Made by a program: the position numbers and the translations under genes. The notes under the pieces were generated by a model. The model was not told where the DNA came from. It was given only the letters and a program-made list of their open reading frames with translations, and made no database searches. 64,000 nucleotides of DNA from Nomia melanderi (lineage: Eukaryota > Arthropoda > Insecta > Hymenoptera > Halictidae). Shown piece after piece: positions 15,501 through 29,200 of the stretch. The stretch is taken from NCBI RefSeq assembly GCF_051020985.1, contig NW_027475176.1, positions 392,227-456,226 on the forward strand, in the 5' to 3' direction. Within the stretch, counting starts at the first letter, position 1. Each line of letters begins with the position of its first letter.

Positions 15501-18500
15501 ATATCTCGGGTGCTCTTACAGATACCGCAATAAATCAAAGTGCATTGTCTGTAGGAGGCCCTGGCGCATGAATCTGGGCAGTGGAAACGACCTCGGACCA
15601 CCAGGGGCCGAGAAAACCACCGTCTCATGGGGCCGGACGCTCAGGGTCAGGGGAAAATCGAATATATATCTGGTGATATCATGGGTGCTATTAGAGATAG
15701 CGCAATAAACCAAAGTGAATTATCTGCAGGAGGCCCTGGCGCATGCATCTGTGGAGCGGGAACGACCTCGGACAACCAGGGGCCGAGAAAACCACCGTCT
15801 CATGGGGCCGGACACTCAGGGTGAGGGAAAAATCCAATATATATCTGGTGATATCCCGGGTGCTATTAGAGATAGCGCAATAAACCAATGTGCATTGTCT
15901 GTAGGAGGCCTGGCGCATGAATCTGGCCAGCGGGAACGACCTCGGAGCACCAGGGGCCGAGAAAACCACGGTCACATGGGGCCGGACACTCAGGGTCAGG
16001 GGAAAATACAATATGTATCTGGTGATATCTCGGGTGCTATTAAAGATAGCGCAATAAACCAAAGTGCATTGTCTGTAGGAGGCCTGGCGCATGAATCTGG
16101 CCAGCGGGAACGACCTCGGACAACCAGGATCCGAGAAAATCACCGTCCCATGGGGCCGGACACCCAGGGTCAGGAAATAATCCAATATATATCTGGTGAT
16201 ATCTCGGATGCTATTACATATAGCGCGAAAAATCGAAGTGCATTGTCTGCAGGAGGCCCTGGCGCATGAATCTGTGCAGCGGTATCTACCTCGGACCACC
16301 AAGGGCCGAGAAAACCACCGTCCCATGGGGCCGGACACTCAGGGTCGGGTAAAAATACAATATATATCTGGTGATATCTCGGGTGCTATTAGAGATAGCG
16401 CGATAAATCGAATTGAATTATCTGCAGGAGGCCCTGGCGCATGTATCTGTGCAGCGGGAACGACCTCGGACCACCAGGATCCGAGAAAACCACCGTCTCA
16501 TGGGGCCGGACACTCAGGGTCGGGGAAAAATACAATATATATCTGGTGATATCTCGGGTGCTATTACAGATAGCCCAATAAATCAAAGTACATTATTTGT
16601 AGGAGGCCCTGGCGCATGAATCTGTGCAGCGGGATCGACCTCGGACCACCAGGGGCCGAGAAAACCACCGACACATGGGGCCGGACAATCAGGGTCAGGG
16701 AAAAATCCAATATATATCAGGTGATATCTCGGGTGCTATTAGAGATCGAGCAATAAATCAAAGTGCATTGTCTGTAGGACGCCCTGGCGCGTGAATCTGT
16801 GCAGCGGGAACGACCTCGGACCACCAGGGGCCGAGAAAACCACTGTCTCATGGGGCCCGACACTCAGGTTCAGGGAAAAATCCAATATATATCTGGAGAT
16901 ATCTCGGATGCTATAACAGATAGCGCAAAAAATCAAATTGCATTGTCTGTAGGGGGCCCTGGCGCATGAATCTGGGCAGCGGGAACGACCTCGGACCACC
17001 AGGGGCCGAGAAAACCACCGTCTCATGGGGCCGGGCACTCAGGATCCGGGAAAAGTCCAATATATATCTGGTGATATCTCGAGTGCTATTAGAGATAGCG
17101 CAATAAACCAAAGTGAATTATCTGCAGGAGACCCTGGCGCATGAATCTGTGCAGCGGGAACGACCTCGGACCACCAGGGGCCGAGAAAACCACCGTCTCA
17201 TGGGGCCGGACACTCAGGGTCCGGGGAAAATCCAATATGTATCAGGTGATATCTCGGGTGCTATTACAGATAGCCCAATAAATCAAAGTGCATTGTCTGT
17301 AGGAGGCCCTGGCGCATGAGTCTGTGCAGCGGGAACGACCTCGGACAACCAGGGGCCGAGAAAACCACCGTCTCATTTGGCCGGACACTCAGGGTCAGGG
17401 AAAAATCCAATATATATCTGGTGATACCTCGGGTGCTATTACAGATAGCGCAATAAATCAAAGTGCATTGTCTGTAGGAGGCCCTGGCGCATGAATCTGT
17501 GCAGCGGGAACGACCTCGGACCACCAAGGGCCGAGAAAATTACAGTCTCATGGGCCCGGGCACTCAGGGTCAGGGGAAAATCCAATATATATCTGGTGAT
17601 ATCTCGGGTGCTATTAGAGATAGCGCAATAAACCAAAGTGAATTATCTGCAGGAGGCCCTGGCTCATGAATCTCTGCAGCGGGAACGACCTCGGACCACC
17701 AGGGGCCGTGGAAACCACCGTCCCATGGGGCCGGACACTCAGGGTCAGGGAAAAATCCATTATATATCTGGTGATATCTCGGGTGCTATTACAGATAGCG
17801 CATTAAACCAAAGTGAATTATCTGCAGGTGGCCCTGGCGCATGAATCTGTGCAGCGGGAACGACCTCGGACCACCAGGTGCCGAGAAAACCACCGTCTCA
17901 TGGGGCCGGATACTCAGGGTCAGGGAAAAATCCAATATATATCTGGTGATACCTCGGGTGCTATTACAGATAGCGCAATAAATCAAAGTGCATTGTCTGT
18001 AGGAGGCCCTGGCGCATGAATCTGTGCAGCGGGAACGACCTCGTACCACCAGGGGCCGAGGAAACCACCGTCCCATGGTGCCGGACACTCAGGGTCAGGG
18101 AAAAATCCAATATATATCTGGTGATATCTCGGGTGCTGTTTCAGATCGCGAAATAAATCAAAGTGCATTGTCTGTAGGAGGCCCTGGCGCAAGAATCTGT
18201 GCAGCGGGAACGACCTCGGACCACCAGGGGCCGAGAAAACCACCGTCTCATGGGGCAGGACACTCAGGTTCAGGGAAAAATCCAATATATAGCAGGTGAT
18301 ATCTCGGGTACTATTACAGATAGCGCAATAGATCAAAGTGCATTGTCTGTAGGAGGCCCTGGCGCATGAATCTGTGCAGCGGGAACGACCTCGGACGACC
18401 AAGGGCCGAGAAAATTACAGTCTCACGGGCCCGGGCACTCAGGGTCAGGGGAAAATCCAATATATATCTGGTGATATCTCGGGTGCTATTTCAGATAGCG

Positions 18501-18899
18501 CAATAAATCAAAGTGCATTATCTGCAGGAGGCCCTGGCGCATGAATCTGTGCAGCAGGAACGACCTCGGACCACCAGGGGCCGAGAAAACCACAGTCTCA
18601 TGGGGCCGGACACTCAGGGTCAGGGGAAAATCCAATATATATCTGGTGATATCTCGGGTGCTATTTCAGATAGCGCAATGAATCAAAGTGAATTATCTGT
18701 AGGCGGCCCTGGCGCATTAATCTGTGCAGCAGGAACGTCTTCGGACCGCCAGGGGCCGAGAAAGCCACCGTCTCATGGTGCCGGACACTCAGGGTCTGGG
18801 CAAAATCCAATATATACCTGGTGATATCTCGGGTGCTATTAGAGATAGCGCAATAAACTAATGTGAATTATCTGCAGGAGGCCCTGGCGCATGAATCTG

Positions 18900-19430
18900 T
18901 GCAGCGGGAACGACCTCGGACCACTAGGGGCCGAGAAAACCATAGTCTCATGGGGCCGGACACTCAGGGTTGGGGAAAAATCCAATATATACCTGGTGAT
19001 ATCTCGGGTGCTATTAGAGATAGCGCAATAAATCAAAGTGCATTGTCAGTATGAGGCCCTTGCGCATGAATCTGGGCAGCAGAAACGACCTCGGACATCC
19101 AGGGGCCGAGAAAATTACAGATGTTCGGTATCCGTCACCCAAGGTCATGTAAAAATCCAGCATATATCTGGTGATATCTCGGGTGCTATTACAGATAGCG
19201 CGATAAATCAAAGTGCATTGTCTGTAGGAGGCCCTGGCGCATGAATCTGTGCAGCAGGAACGTCTTCGGACCACCAGCGGCCGAGTAAACCACCGTCTCA
19301 TGGTGCCGGACACTCAGGGTCAGGGCAAAATAAAATATATACCTTGTGATATCTCGGGTGCTATTACAGATAGCGCGATAAACCAAAGTGCATTGTCTGC
19401 AGGAGGCCCTGGCGCATGAATCTGTGCAGC
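18900..19430 (+). repeat. 3150-bp-spaced satellite duplication, copy 1
   Basis: About three monomers, including one with the ACAGATGTTCGGTATCCGTC variant block and a neighbour with ATATATACCTTGTGATATC, recur at about 22050-22580 at an offset of exactly 3150 bp (18 monomers). Confidence 0.75.
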
Positions 19431-19569
19431 GGGAACGACCTCGCACCACCAGGGGCCGAGACAACCACAGTCTCATGGGGCCGGACACTCAGGGTCAGGG
19501 AAAAATCCAATACATATCGGGTGATATCTCGGGTGCTATTAGAGATAGCGCAATAATCCAAAGTGCATT

Positions 19570-20220
19570 GTCTGTAGGAGGCCCTGGCACATGAATCTGT
19601 GCAGCGGGAAAGACCTCGGACCACCAGGGGCCGAGACAACCACCGTCTCATGGGGCCGGACGCTCAGGGTTAGGGAAAAATCCAATATATATCTGGTGAT
19701 ATCTCGGGTGCTATTACAGATATCGCAATAAACCAAAGTGCATTGTCTGTAGGAGGCGCTGGCGCATGAATCTGGGCAGCGGGAACGACCTGGGACCACC
19801 AGGGGCCGAGAAAACCACCGTCTCATGGGGACGGACACTCAGGGTCAGGGGAAAATCCAATATATATCAGGTGATATCTCGGGTGCTATAACAGATAGCG
19901 CAATAAACCAAAGTGCATTGTCTGCAGGAGGCTCTGGTGCATGAATCTGTGCAGCGGGAACGACCTCGGACCACCAGGGGCCGAGACAACCACCGTCTCA
20001 TGGGGCCGGACGCTCAGGGTTAGGGAAAAATCCAATATATATCTGGTGATATCTCGGGTGCTATTACAGATATCGCAATAAACCAAAGTGCATTGTCTGT
20101 AGGAGGCGCTGGCGCATGAATCTGGGCAGCGGGAACGACCTGGGACCACCAGGGGCCGAGAAAACCACCGTCTCATGGGGACGGACACTCAGGGTCAGGG
20201 GAAAATCCAATATATATCTG
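19570..20220 (+). repeat. 350-bp dimeric higher-order units
   Basis: Two successive 350-bp dimers share diagnostic changes: AGGAGGCGCTGGCGCATG, GACCTGGGACCACC and ATGGGGACGGACACTC. The same dimer type returns twice at about 23945-24640, at 350 bp from each other and 4375 bp (25 monomers) from this block. Confidence 0.8.
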
Positions 20221-22049
20221 GTGATATCTCGGGTGCTATTAGAGATAGCGCAATAAACCAAAGTGAATTATCTGCAGGAGGCCCTGGCGCATGAATCTGT
20301 GCAGCGGGAACGACCTCGGACCACCAGGGGCCGAGAAAACCACCGTCTCATTGGGCCGGACACTCAGGGTCAGGGAAAAACCGAATACATATCTGGTGAT
20401 ATCTCGGGTGCTACTAGAGGTAGCGCAATAAACCAAATTGTATTATCTGCAGGAGGCCCTGGCGCATGAATCTGTGCAGCGGGAACGACCTCGGACCACC
20501 AGGGGCCGAGAAAACCACGGTGTCATGGGGCCGGACACTCAGGGTCAGGGAAAAATCCAATATATATCTGGTGATATCTCGGGTGCTATTACAGATACCG
20601 CAATAAATCAAAGTGCATTGTCTGTAGGAGGCCCTGGCGCATGAATTTGGCTAGCGGGAACGACCTCGGACCACCAGGGGCCGAGACAACCACCGTCTCA
20701 TGGGGCCGGACACTCAGGGTCAGGGGAAAATCCAATATATATCTGGTGATATCCCGGGTGCTATTTGTGATAGCGCGATAAATCAAAGTGCATTGTCTGT
20801 AGGAGAACCTGGCGCATGAATCTGTGCAGCAGGAACGACATCGGAGCACCAAGGGCTGAGAAAATTACAGATTTTCGGTATCCGTCGCCCAATGTCATGT
20901 AAAAATCCAGCATATATCTGGTGATATCTCGGGTTCTATTACAGATAGCGCGATAAATCAAAGTGCATTGTCTGCAGGAGGCCCTGGGGCATGAATCTGC
21001 GAAGCAGGAACGACCTCGGACAACCAGGGGCCGAGAAAATTACAGATATTCGGAATTCGTCACCCAAGGTCATGTAAAAATCCAGTATATATCTGGTGGT
21101 ATCTCGGGTGATATTAGAGATAGCGCAATAAATCACAGTTAATTATCTGCAGGAGGCCCTGGCGCAAGAATCTGTGCAGCAGGAAGGACCTCAGATCCCC
21201 AGGGGCCGAGAAAACCACCGTCTCATGGGGCCGGACACTCAGGGTCTGGGCAAAATCCAGCATATATCTGGTGATATCTCGGGTGCTATTAGAGATAGCA
21301 CGATAAATCAATGTGCATTGTCCGTAGGAGTCCCTGGCGCATGAATGTGTGCAGCAGGAACAACCTCATACCACCAGGGGACGAGAAAACCACCGACGCA
21401 TGGGGCCGGACACTCAAGGACATGTAAAGATCCAGAATGTATCTGATGATACCTCGGGTGCTATTACAGATAGCGCGATAAATCAAAGTGCACTGTCTGC
21501 AGGAGGCCCTGGCGCATGAATCTGTGCAGCGGGATCGACCTCGGTCCACCAGGGGCCGAGAAAACCACCGACACATGGGGCCGGACACTCAAGGTCAGAG
21601 AAAAATCCAGCATATATCTGGTGATATCTCGGGTGCTATTAGAGATAGCGCAATAAACCAAAGTGCATTGTCTGCAGGAGGCCCTGGCGCATGAATCTGT
21701 GCAGCGGGAAACACCTCGGACCACCAGGGGCCGAGAAATCCACCGACTCATGGAGCTGGATACTAAGGGACATGGTAAAATGCAATATATATCTGGTGAT
21801 ATCTCGGGTGCTATTAGAGATAGCGCAATAAATCAAAGTGCATTGTCTGCAGGAGGCCCTGGCGCATGAATCAGTGCAGCAGGAGGAACCTCGGACCACC
21901 AGGGGCCGAGAAAACCACCTTCTCATGGGGCCGGACACTCAGGGTCAGGGAAAAATCCAATATATATCTGGTGATATCTCGGGTGCTACTGCAGATAGCG
22001 CAATAAATCCAAGTGCATTGTCTGTAGGCGGCCCTGGCGCATGAATCTG

Positions 22050-22580
22050 TGCAGCGGGAACGACCTCGGACCACCAGGGGCCGAGAAAACCATAGTCTCA
22101 TGGGGCCGGACACTCAGGGTCGGGGAAAAATCCAATATATACCTGGTGATATCTCGGGTGCTATTAGAGATAGCGCAATAAATCAAAGTGCATTGTCAGT
22201 ATGAGGCCCTTGCGCATGAATCTGGGCAGCAGAAACGACCTCGGACATCCAGGGGCCGAGAAAATTACAGATGTTCGGTATCCGTCACCCAAGGTCATGT
22301 AAAAATCCAGCATATATCTGGTGATATCTCGGGTGCTATTACAGATAGCGCGATAAATCAAAGTGCATTGTCTGTAGGAGGACCTGGCGCATGAATCTGT
22401 GCAGCAGGAACGTCTTCGGACCACCAGCGGCCGAGAAAACCACCGTCTCATGTGGCCGGACACTCAGGGTCAGGGCAAAATAAAATATATACCTTGTGAT
22501 ATCTCGGGTGCTATTACAGATAGCGCGATAAACCAAAGTGCATTGTCTGCAGGAGGCCCTGGCGCATGAATCTGTGCAGC
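22050..22580 (+). repeat. 3150-bp-spaced satellite duplication, copy 2
   Basis: Matches about 18900-19430, including the rare variant monomer at 22188-22394. Confidence 0.75.
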
Positions 22581-23944
22581 GGGAACGACCTCGGACCACC
22601 AGGGGCCGAGAAAACCACCGTCTGCTGGGGCCGGGCACTCAGGGTCAGGGAAAAATCCAATATATATCTGGTGATATCTCGGATGCTATTAGAGATAGCG
22701 CAATAAACCATAGTGAATTATCTGTAGGAGGCCCTGGCGCATGAATCTGGGCAGCGGGAACGACCTCGGACCACCAGGGGCCGAGAAAACCAGAGTCTCA
22801 TGGGGCCGGACACTCAGGGTCAGGGGAAAATCCAATATATATCTGGTGATATCTCGGGTGCTATCACAGATAGCGCAATAAATCAAAGTGCATTGTCTGT
22901 AGGCGGCCCTGGCGCATGAATCTGTGCAGCGGGAACGACCTCGGACGACCAGGGGCCGAGAAAACCACCGACTCATGGGGCCGGACACTCAGGGTCAGGG
23001 AAAAATCCAATATATATCTGGTGATATCTCGGGTGCTATTAGAGATAGCGCAATAAATCAAAGTGCATTGTCCGTAGGAGGCCCTTGCGCATGAATCTGT
23101 GCAGCAGGAACGACATCGGACCAGCAGAGGCCGTGAAAATTACAGATTTTCGGTATCCGTCACCCAAAGACATGTAAAAATCCAGCATATATATGGAGCT
23201 TTCTCGGGTGATATTACAGATAGCGCAATAAATCAAAGTGCATGGTCTGTAGGAGGCCCTGGCACATGAATCTGGGCAGCGGGAACGACCTCGGACGACC
23301 AGGGGCCGAGAAAACCACCGTCTCATGTGGCCGGACACTCAGGGTCAGGGGAAAATCCAATATATATCTGGTGATATCTCGGGTGCTATTAGAGATAGCG
23401 CAATAATCCAAAGTGCATTGTCTGTAGGAGGCCCTGGCACATGAATCTGGGCAGCGGGAACGACCTCGGACCACCAGGGGCCGAGAAAACCACAGTCTCA
23501 TTGGGCCGGACACTCAGGGTTAGGGAAAAATCCAATATATATCTGGTGATATCTCGGGTGCTATTAGAGATAGCGCAATAAACCACAGTGAATTATCTGC
23601 AGGAGGCCCTGGAGCATGAATCTGTGCAGCGGGAACGACCTCGCACCACCAGGGGCCGAGACAACCACAGTCTCATGGGGCCGGACACTCAGGGTCAGGG
23701 AAAAATCCAATACATATCGGGTGATATCTCGGGTGCTATTAGAGATAGCGCAATAATCCAAAGTGCATTGTCTGTAGGAGGCCCTGGCACATGAATCTGT
23801 GGAGCGGGAAAGACCTCGGACCACCAGGGGCCGCGAAAACCTCCGTCTCATGGGGCCAGACACTCAGGGTCAGGGGAAAATACAATATATATCTGGTGAT
23901 ATCTCGGGTGCTATTAGAGATAGCGCAATACACCAAACTGAATT

Positions 23945-24640
23945 ATCTGCAGGAGGCTCTGGTGCATGAATCTGTGCAGCGGGAACGACCTCGGACCACC
24001 AGGGGCCGAGACAACCACCGTCTCATGGGGCCGGACGCTCAGGGTTAGGGAAAAATCCAATATATATCTGGTGATATCTCGGGTGCTATTACAGATATCG
24101 CAATAAACCAAAGTGCATTGTCTGTAGGAGGCGCTGGCGCATGAATCTGGGCAGCGGGAACGACCTGGGACCACCAGGGGCCGAGAAAACCACCGTCTCA
24201 TGGGGACGGACACTCAGGGTCAGGGGAAAATCCAATATATATCAGGTGATATCTCGGGTGCTATAACAGATAGCGCAATAAACCAAAGTGCATTGTCTGC
24301 AGGAGGCTCTGGTGCATGAATCTGTGCAGCGGGAACGACCTCGGACCACCAGGGGCCGAGACAACCACCGTCTCATGGGGCCGGACGCTCAGGGTTAGGG
24401 AAAAATCCAATATATATCTGGTGATATCTCGGGTGCTATTACAGATATCGCAATAAACCAAAGTGCATTGTCTGTAGGAGGCGCTGGCGCATGAATCTGG
24501 GCAGCGGGAAGGACCTGGGACCACCAGGGGCCGAGAAAACCACCGTCTCATGGGGACGGACACTCAGGGTCAGGGGAAAATCCAATATATATCAGGTGAT
24601 ATCTCGGGTGCTATAACAGATAGCGCAATAAACCAAAGTG
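23945..24640 (+). repeat. 350-bp dimeric higher-order units, second block
   Basis: Two dimers start at 23945 and 24295 with CTGCAGGAGGCTCTGGTGC, matching the block near 19920. They are nearly identical to each other, which indicates recent amplification. Confidence 0.8.
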
Positions 24641-26220
24641 CATTGTCTGTAGGAGGCCCTGGCGCATGAATCTGGGCAGCGGGAACGACCTCGGACCACC
24701 AGGGGCCGAGAAAACCACCGTCTCATGGGGACGGACACTCAGTGTCAGGGGAAAATCCAATATATATCTGGTGATATCTCGGGTGCTATTAGAGATAGCA
24801 CAATAAACCAAAGTGAATTATCTGCAGGAGGCCCTGGCGCATGAATCTGGGCAGCGGGAACGACCTGGGACCACCAGGGGCCGAGAAAACCTCCGTCCTC
24901 ATGTGGCCGGACACTCAGGGTCAGGGAAAAATCCAATATATATCTGGTGATATCTCGGGTGCTATAACAGATAGCACAATAAACCAAAGTGATTTATCTG
25001 CAGGAGGCCCTGGCGCATGAATCTGTGTAGCGGGAATGACCTCGGACCACCAGGGGCCGAGAACACCACCGTTACATGGGTCCGGACACTCAGGGTCAGG
25101 GAAAAATCCAATATATATCTGGTGATATCTCGGGTGCTATTAGAGATAGCGCACTAAATCAAGGTGAATTATCTGCAGAAGGCCCTGGCGCATGAATCTG
25201 TGCAGCAGTAACGACCTCGGACCACCAGGGGCCGAGAAAATTACAGATTTTCGGTATCCACCACCCAAGGTCATGTAAAAATCGAGCATATATCTGGTGA
25301 TATATAGGGTGCCATTAGAGATAGCGCGATAAATCAAAGTGCATTGTCTGCAGTAGGCCCTGGCGCATGAATCTGTGCAGCAGGAACATCCTCGGACCAC
25401 CAGGGGACGAGAAAATTACAGATGTTCGGTATCCGTCACCCAAGGTCATGTAAAAATCCAGCATATATCTGGTGATATCGCGGGTGCTATTACAGATAGC
25501 GCGATAAATCAAAGTGCATTGTCTGCAGGAAGCCCTGGCACATGAATCTGTGCAGCGTGAACGTCCTCGCACCATTAGGGGCCGAGAAAACCACCGTCTC
25601 ATGGGAGCGGACACTCAGGGTCATGTAAAAATCCAGCATGTATCTGGTGATATCTTGGGTGCTATTAGAGAAAGCGCATTAAATCAAACTGCATTGTCTG
25701 CAGAAGGCCCTGTCGCATGAATCTGTGCTGCGGGAACGACCTCGAACCACCAGGGGCCGAGAAAACCACCGTCTCATGGGGACGGACACACAGGGTCGGG
25801 GAAAAATCCAATATACACCTGGTGATATCTCGGGTGCTATTAGAAATAGCGCAATAAACCAAAGTGAATTATCTGCAGGAAGCCCTGGCGCATGATTCTT
25901 TCAGCGGGAACGACATCGGACCACCAGGGGCCGAGAAAATCACCGTCTCGTGGGGCCGGACTGTCAGGGTCAGGGAAAAATCCAATATATATCTGGTGAT
26001 ATCTCGGGTGCTATTAGAGATAGCGCAATAAATCAAAGTGCATTGTCTGTGGGAGGCCCTGGCGCATGAATCTGTGCAGCGGGATCGACCTCGGACCACC
26101 AGGGGCCGAGAAAACCACCGTCTCATGGGGCCGGACTGTCAGGGTCAGGGAAAAACCCCATATATATCTGGTGATATCTCGGGTGCTATTAGAGATAGCG
26201 CAATAAATCAAAGTGCATTG

Positions 26221-29200
26221 TTTTATTAGTTTTATATAGTTTTATATAGTTTTATATAGTTTCATATAGTTTTATATATTTTTATATAGTTTTATTAGTT
26301 TTATATAGTTTTATATAGTTTTGTTAGTTATATATATTTTTATATAGTGTTATATAGTTTTATACAGTTTAATTTGTTTTATATCGCTCTATATAGTTTT
26401 ATATAGTTTTCTATAGTTTTCTATAGTTTTATATAGATTTATATAGTTTTCTTAGTTTTATATAGTTTTACATAGTTTTAAATAGTTTTGTTAGTTTTAT
26501 ATATTTTTATATAGTTTTATATAGTTTTATATAGTGTTATATAGTTTTATACAGTCTTGTTAGCGTTATATAGTTTTATATAGTATTATAGAGTTTTATA
26601 TAGTTTTATATGGTTTTATAATGTTTCATTAGTTTCATATAGTTTTATATAGTTTTGTATAGTTTTATACAGTTTTATATAATTTTATATAGTCTTGTTA
26701 GTTTTATATAGTTTTATATAGTTTTATATAGTTTTATAAAGTTTTAAATAGTTCAATATGGTTTTATATAGTTTTATTAGTTGTATATAATTTTATATAG
26801 TTTTATATAGTTTTATATAGTTTTGTTTGTTTTATATAGTTTTATATCGTACTATATAGTTTTATATAATACTATATAGTTTGACATAGCTTTGTGTGTT
26901 TTATATAGTTTTTTAGAGTGTTATATAGTTTTATATACTTTTATATGTTTTATATAGTTTTATATAGTTTTATATAGTTTTATATAGTTTTGTTAGTTTT
27001 ATATAGTTTTATAATGTTTCATATAGTTTTATATAGTTTTATTAGTTTTATATAGTTTTATATAGTTTTGTTAGTTTTATATAGTTCTGTATAGTTTTAT
27101 AGAGTTTCATATAGTTTTATATAGTTTTATTAGTTTTATATAGTTTTATATAGTTTTGTTAGTTTTATATATTTTTATATAGTTGTAAATAGTTCAATAT
27201 GGTTTTATATAGTTGTATATTGTTTTATATAGTTTTATATTGTTTTATATAGTTTTATAGAGTTTTATATAGTGTTATATAGTTTTATGTAGTCTTGTTA
27301 GCGTTATATAGTTTTATATAGTTTTATATGGTTTTATAATGTTTCATTAGTTGCATATAGTTTTATATAGTTTTGTATAGTTTTATACAGTTTTATATAA
27401 TTTTATATAGTTTTGTTAGTTTTATATAGTTTTATATAGTTCTGTATAGTTTTATAGAGTTTCATATAGTTTTATATAGTTTTGTTTGTTTTATATAGTT
27501 TTATATAGTACTATATAGTTTTATATAGCTTTATGAGTTTTATATAGTTTTATAGAGTTTTATATAGTTTTATATGGTTTTGTTTGTTTTATATAGTTTT
27601 ATATAGTTTTATATAGTTTTATATAGTTCTATACATTTTGATATAGATTCATATAGTTTTGATAGCTTTACATTGTTTTATATAGTTTCCTATAGTTTTA
27701 TATAGTTTGATATAGTTTTATATAGTTTTATATAGTGTTATAGAGTTTCATATAGATTTATATAGTTTCATTAGTTTTATATAGTTTAATATAGTTTTGT
27801 TAGTTTTATATAGTTTTATATAGTGTTATATAGTTTTATATAGTTTTGAAAGTTTTATATAGTTTTATATAGTTTTATATAGTTTCAAATAGTTTTATAT
27901 AGTTTTATATAGTTTTATATAGTTTTATATAGTTTTATATAGTATTATCTAGTTTTATGTTGCTTTATATAGTTTTAGAGAGGTTTATATAGTTTTATAT
28001 AGTTTTATATAGTTTTATAGAGTTCTATAGAGTTTTATATAGTTTCATTAGTTTTATATAGTTTCATATAGTTTTGATAGCTTTATATTGTTTTATATAG
28101 TTTCCTATAGTTTTATATAGTTTTATATAGTTTTATATAGTTTTATATAGTATTATATGTTTTTTATATAGTTTTATTAGTTTTATTAGTTTTATATTGT
28201 TTTATATTGTTTTATATAGTTTTGTATAGTTTTATATAGTTTTATATAGTTTTATTAGTTTAATATCGTGTTATATGGTTTTGTATAGTTTTACATAGTT
28301 TTGTTAGTTTTATATAGTTTTATATAGTTTTATATAGTTTTATATAGTATTATATAGTGTTATATAGTTTTATATAGTCTTGTTAGCGTTATAAAGTTTT
28401 ATATAGTTTTATATAGTTTTATATAGTTTTATATAGTTTTGTTAGTTTTATATATTTTTATATAGTTTTATATAGTTTTATATAGTGTTATATAGTTTTA
28501 TATAGTCTTGTTAGCGTTATATAGTTTTATATAGTTTTATAGAGTTTTATATAGTTTTATATGGTTTTATAATGTTTCATTAGTTTCATATAGTTTTATA
28601 TAGTTTTATATAGTTTTATATAGTTTTATATAGTTCTGTTTGTTTTATATAGTTTTATATCGTACTATATAGTTTTATATAGTACTATATAGTTTTATAT
28701 AGCTTTATGAGTTTTATATAGTTTTATAGAGTTTTATATAGTTTTATATAGTTTTGTTTGTTTTATATAGTTTTATATAGTTTTATATAGTTCTATACAT
28801 TTTGATATAGATTCATATAGTTTTGATAGCTTTAGATTGTTTTATATAGTTTCCTATAGTTTATATAGTTTTATATAGTTTTATATAGTTTTGTTAGTTT
28901 TATATAGTTTTAAATAGTTCAATATGGTTTTATATAGTTTTATGAGTTTTATATAGTTTTATAGAGTTTTATATAGTTTTATATACTTTTATATGTTTTA
29001 TATAGTTTTATATAGTTTTATATAGTTTTGTTAGTTTTATATAGTTTTAAAGTGTTTCATATAGTTTTATATAGTTTTATTAGTTTTATATAGTTTTATA
29101 TAGTTTTGTTAGTTTTATATAGTTTTATATAGTTTTATATAGTTTTATATAGTTTTAGAGGGTTTTAAATAGTTTTATAGAGTTTTATATAGTTTTATAT

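Larger units (their letters stand above)
5940..16130 (+). repeat. Zone of mixed 174-bp and 175-bp monomers
   Basis: In this zone many monomers read AGGCCTGGCGC instead of AGGCCCTGGCGC and are one base shorter. They usually carry ATCTGGCCAGCGGGA in place of ATCTGTGCAGCGGGA. Because 174 is divisible by three, consecutive short monomers keep one reading frame, which explains why open frames of 120-242 aa occur only here. Monomers to the left (1 to ~5.9 kb) and right (~16.3-26.2 kb) are almost all the 175-bp type. Confidence 0.8.
1..26220 (+). repeat. ~175-bp satellite array (about 150 monomers)
   Basis: The same ~175-bp unit recurs head to tail from the first base to 26220, where it stops inside a unit at AAAGTGCATTG. 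Landmarks in each unit are GATATCTCGGGTGCTATTAG, CTGCAGGAGGCCCTGGCGCA, CCTCGGACCACCAGGGGCCG, a CGGACACTCAGGGTC block and AATATATATCTGGTG. A short dyad, CTCGG and CCGAG with the AACCACCAGGGG-type spacer, is present in most units. Composition is near 50% GC, unlike the AT-rich arrays that follow. The unit length is close to a nucleosome repeat, as in many centromeric satellites, but a centromeric role is only inferred. The many 65-242 aa open frames on both strands are products of the periodicity and are not annotated as genes. I do not recognise the family. Confidence 0.97.

Noticed and set aside
1..26220. Possible CENP-B box in the 175-bp monomer, from the CGGGA and TCGTTCCCG segments.
   Set aside because: The core pattern TTCG-N4-A-N2-CGGG is not met on either strand; the required A and the upstream TTCG are absent.
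1..26220. tRNA-derived SINE origin of the 175-bp unit.
   Set aside because: No recognisable A box or GGTTCGANNCC B box was found in the unit on either strand.
72..26229. Many overlapping ORFs of 65-242 aa on both strands with similar proteins (for example 12574-13302).
   Set aside because: They are translations of the satellite unit. Their lengths depend only on whether successive monomers are 174 bp (frame kept) or 175 bp (frame lost), and both strands are equally open.
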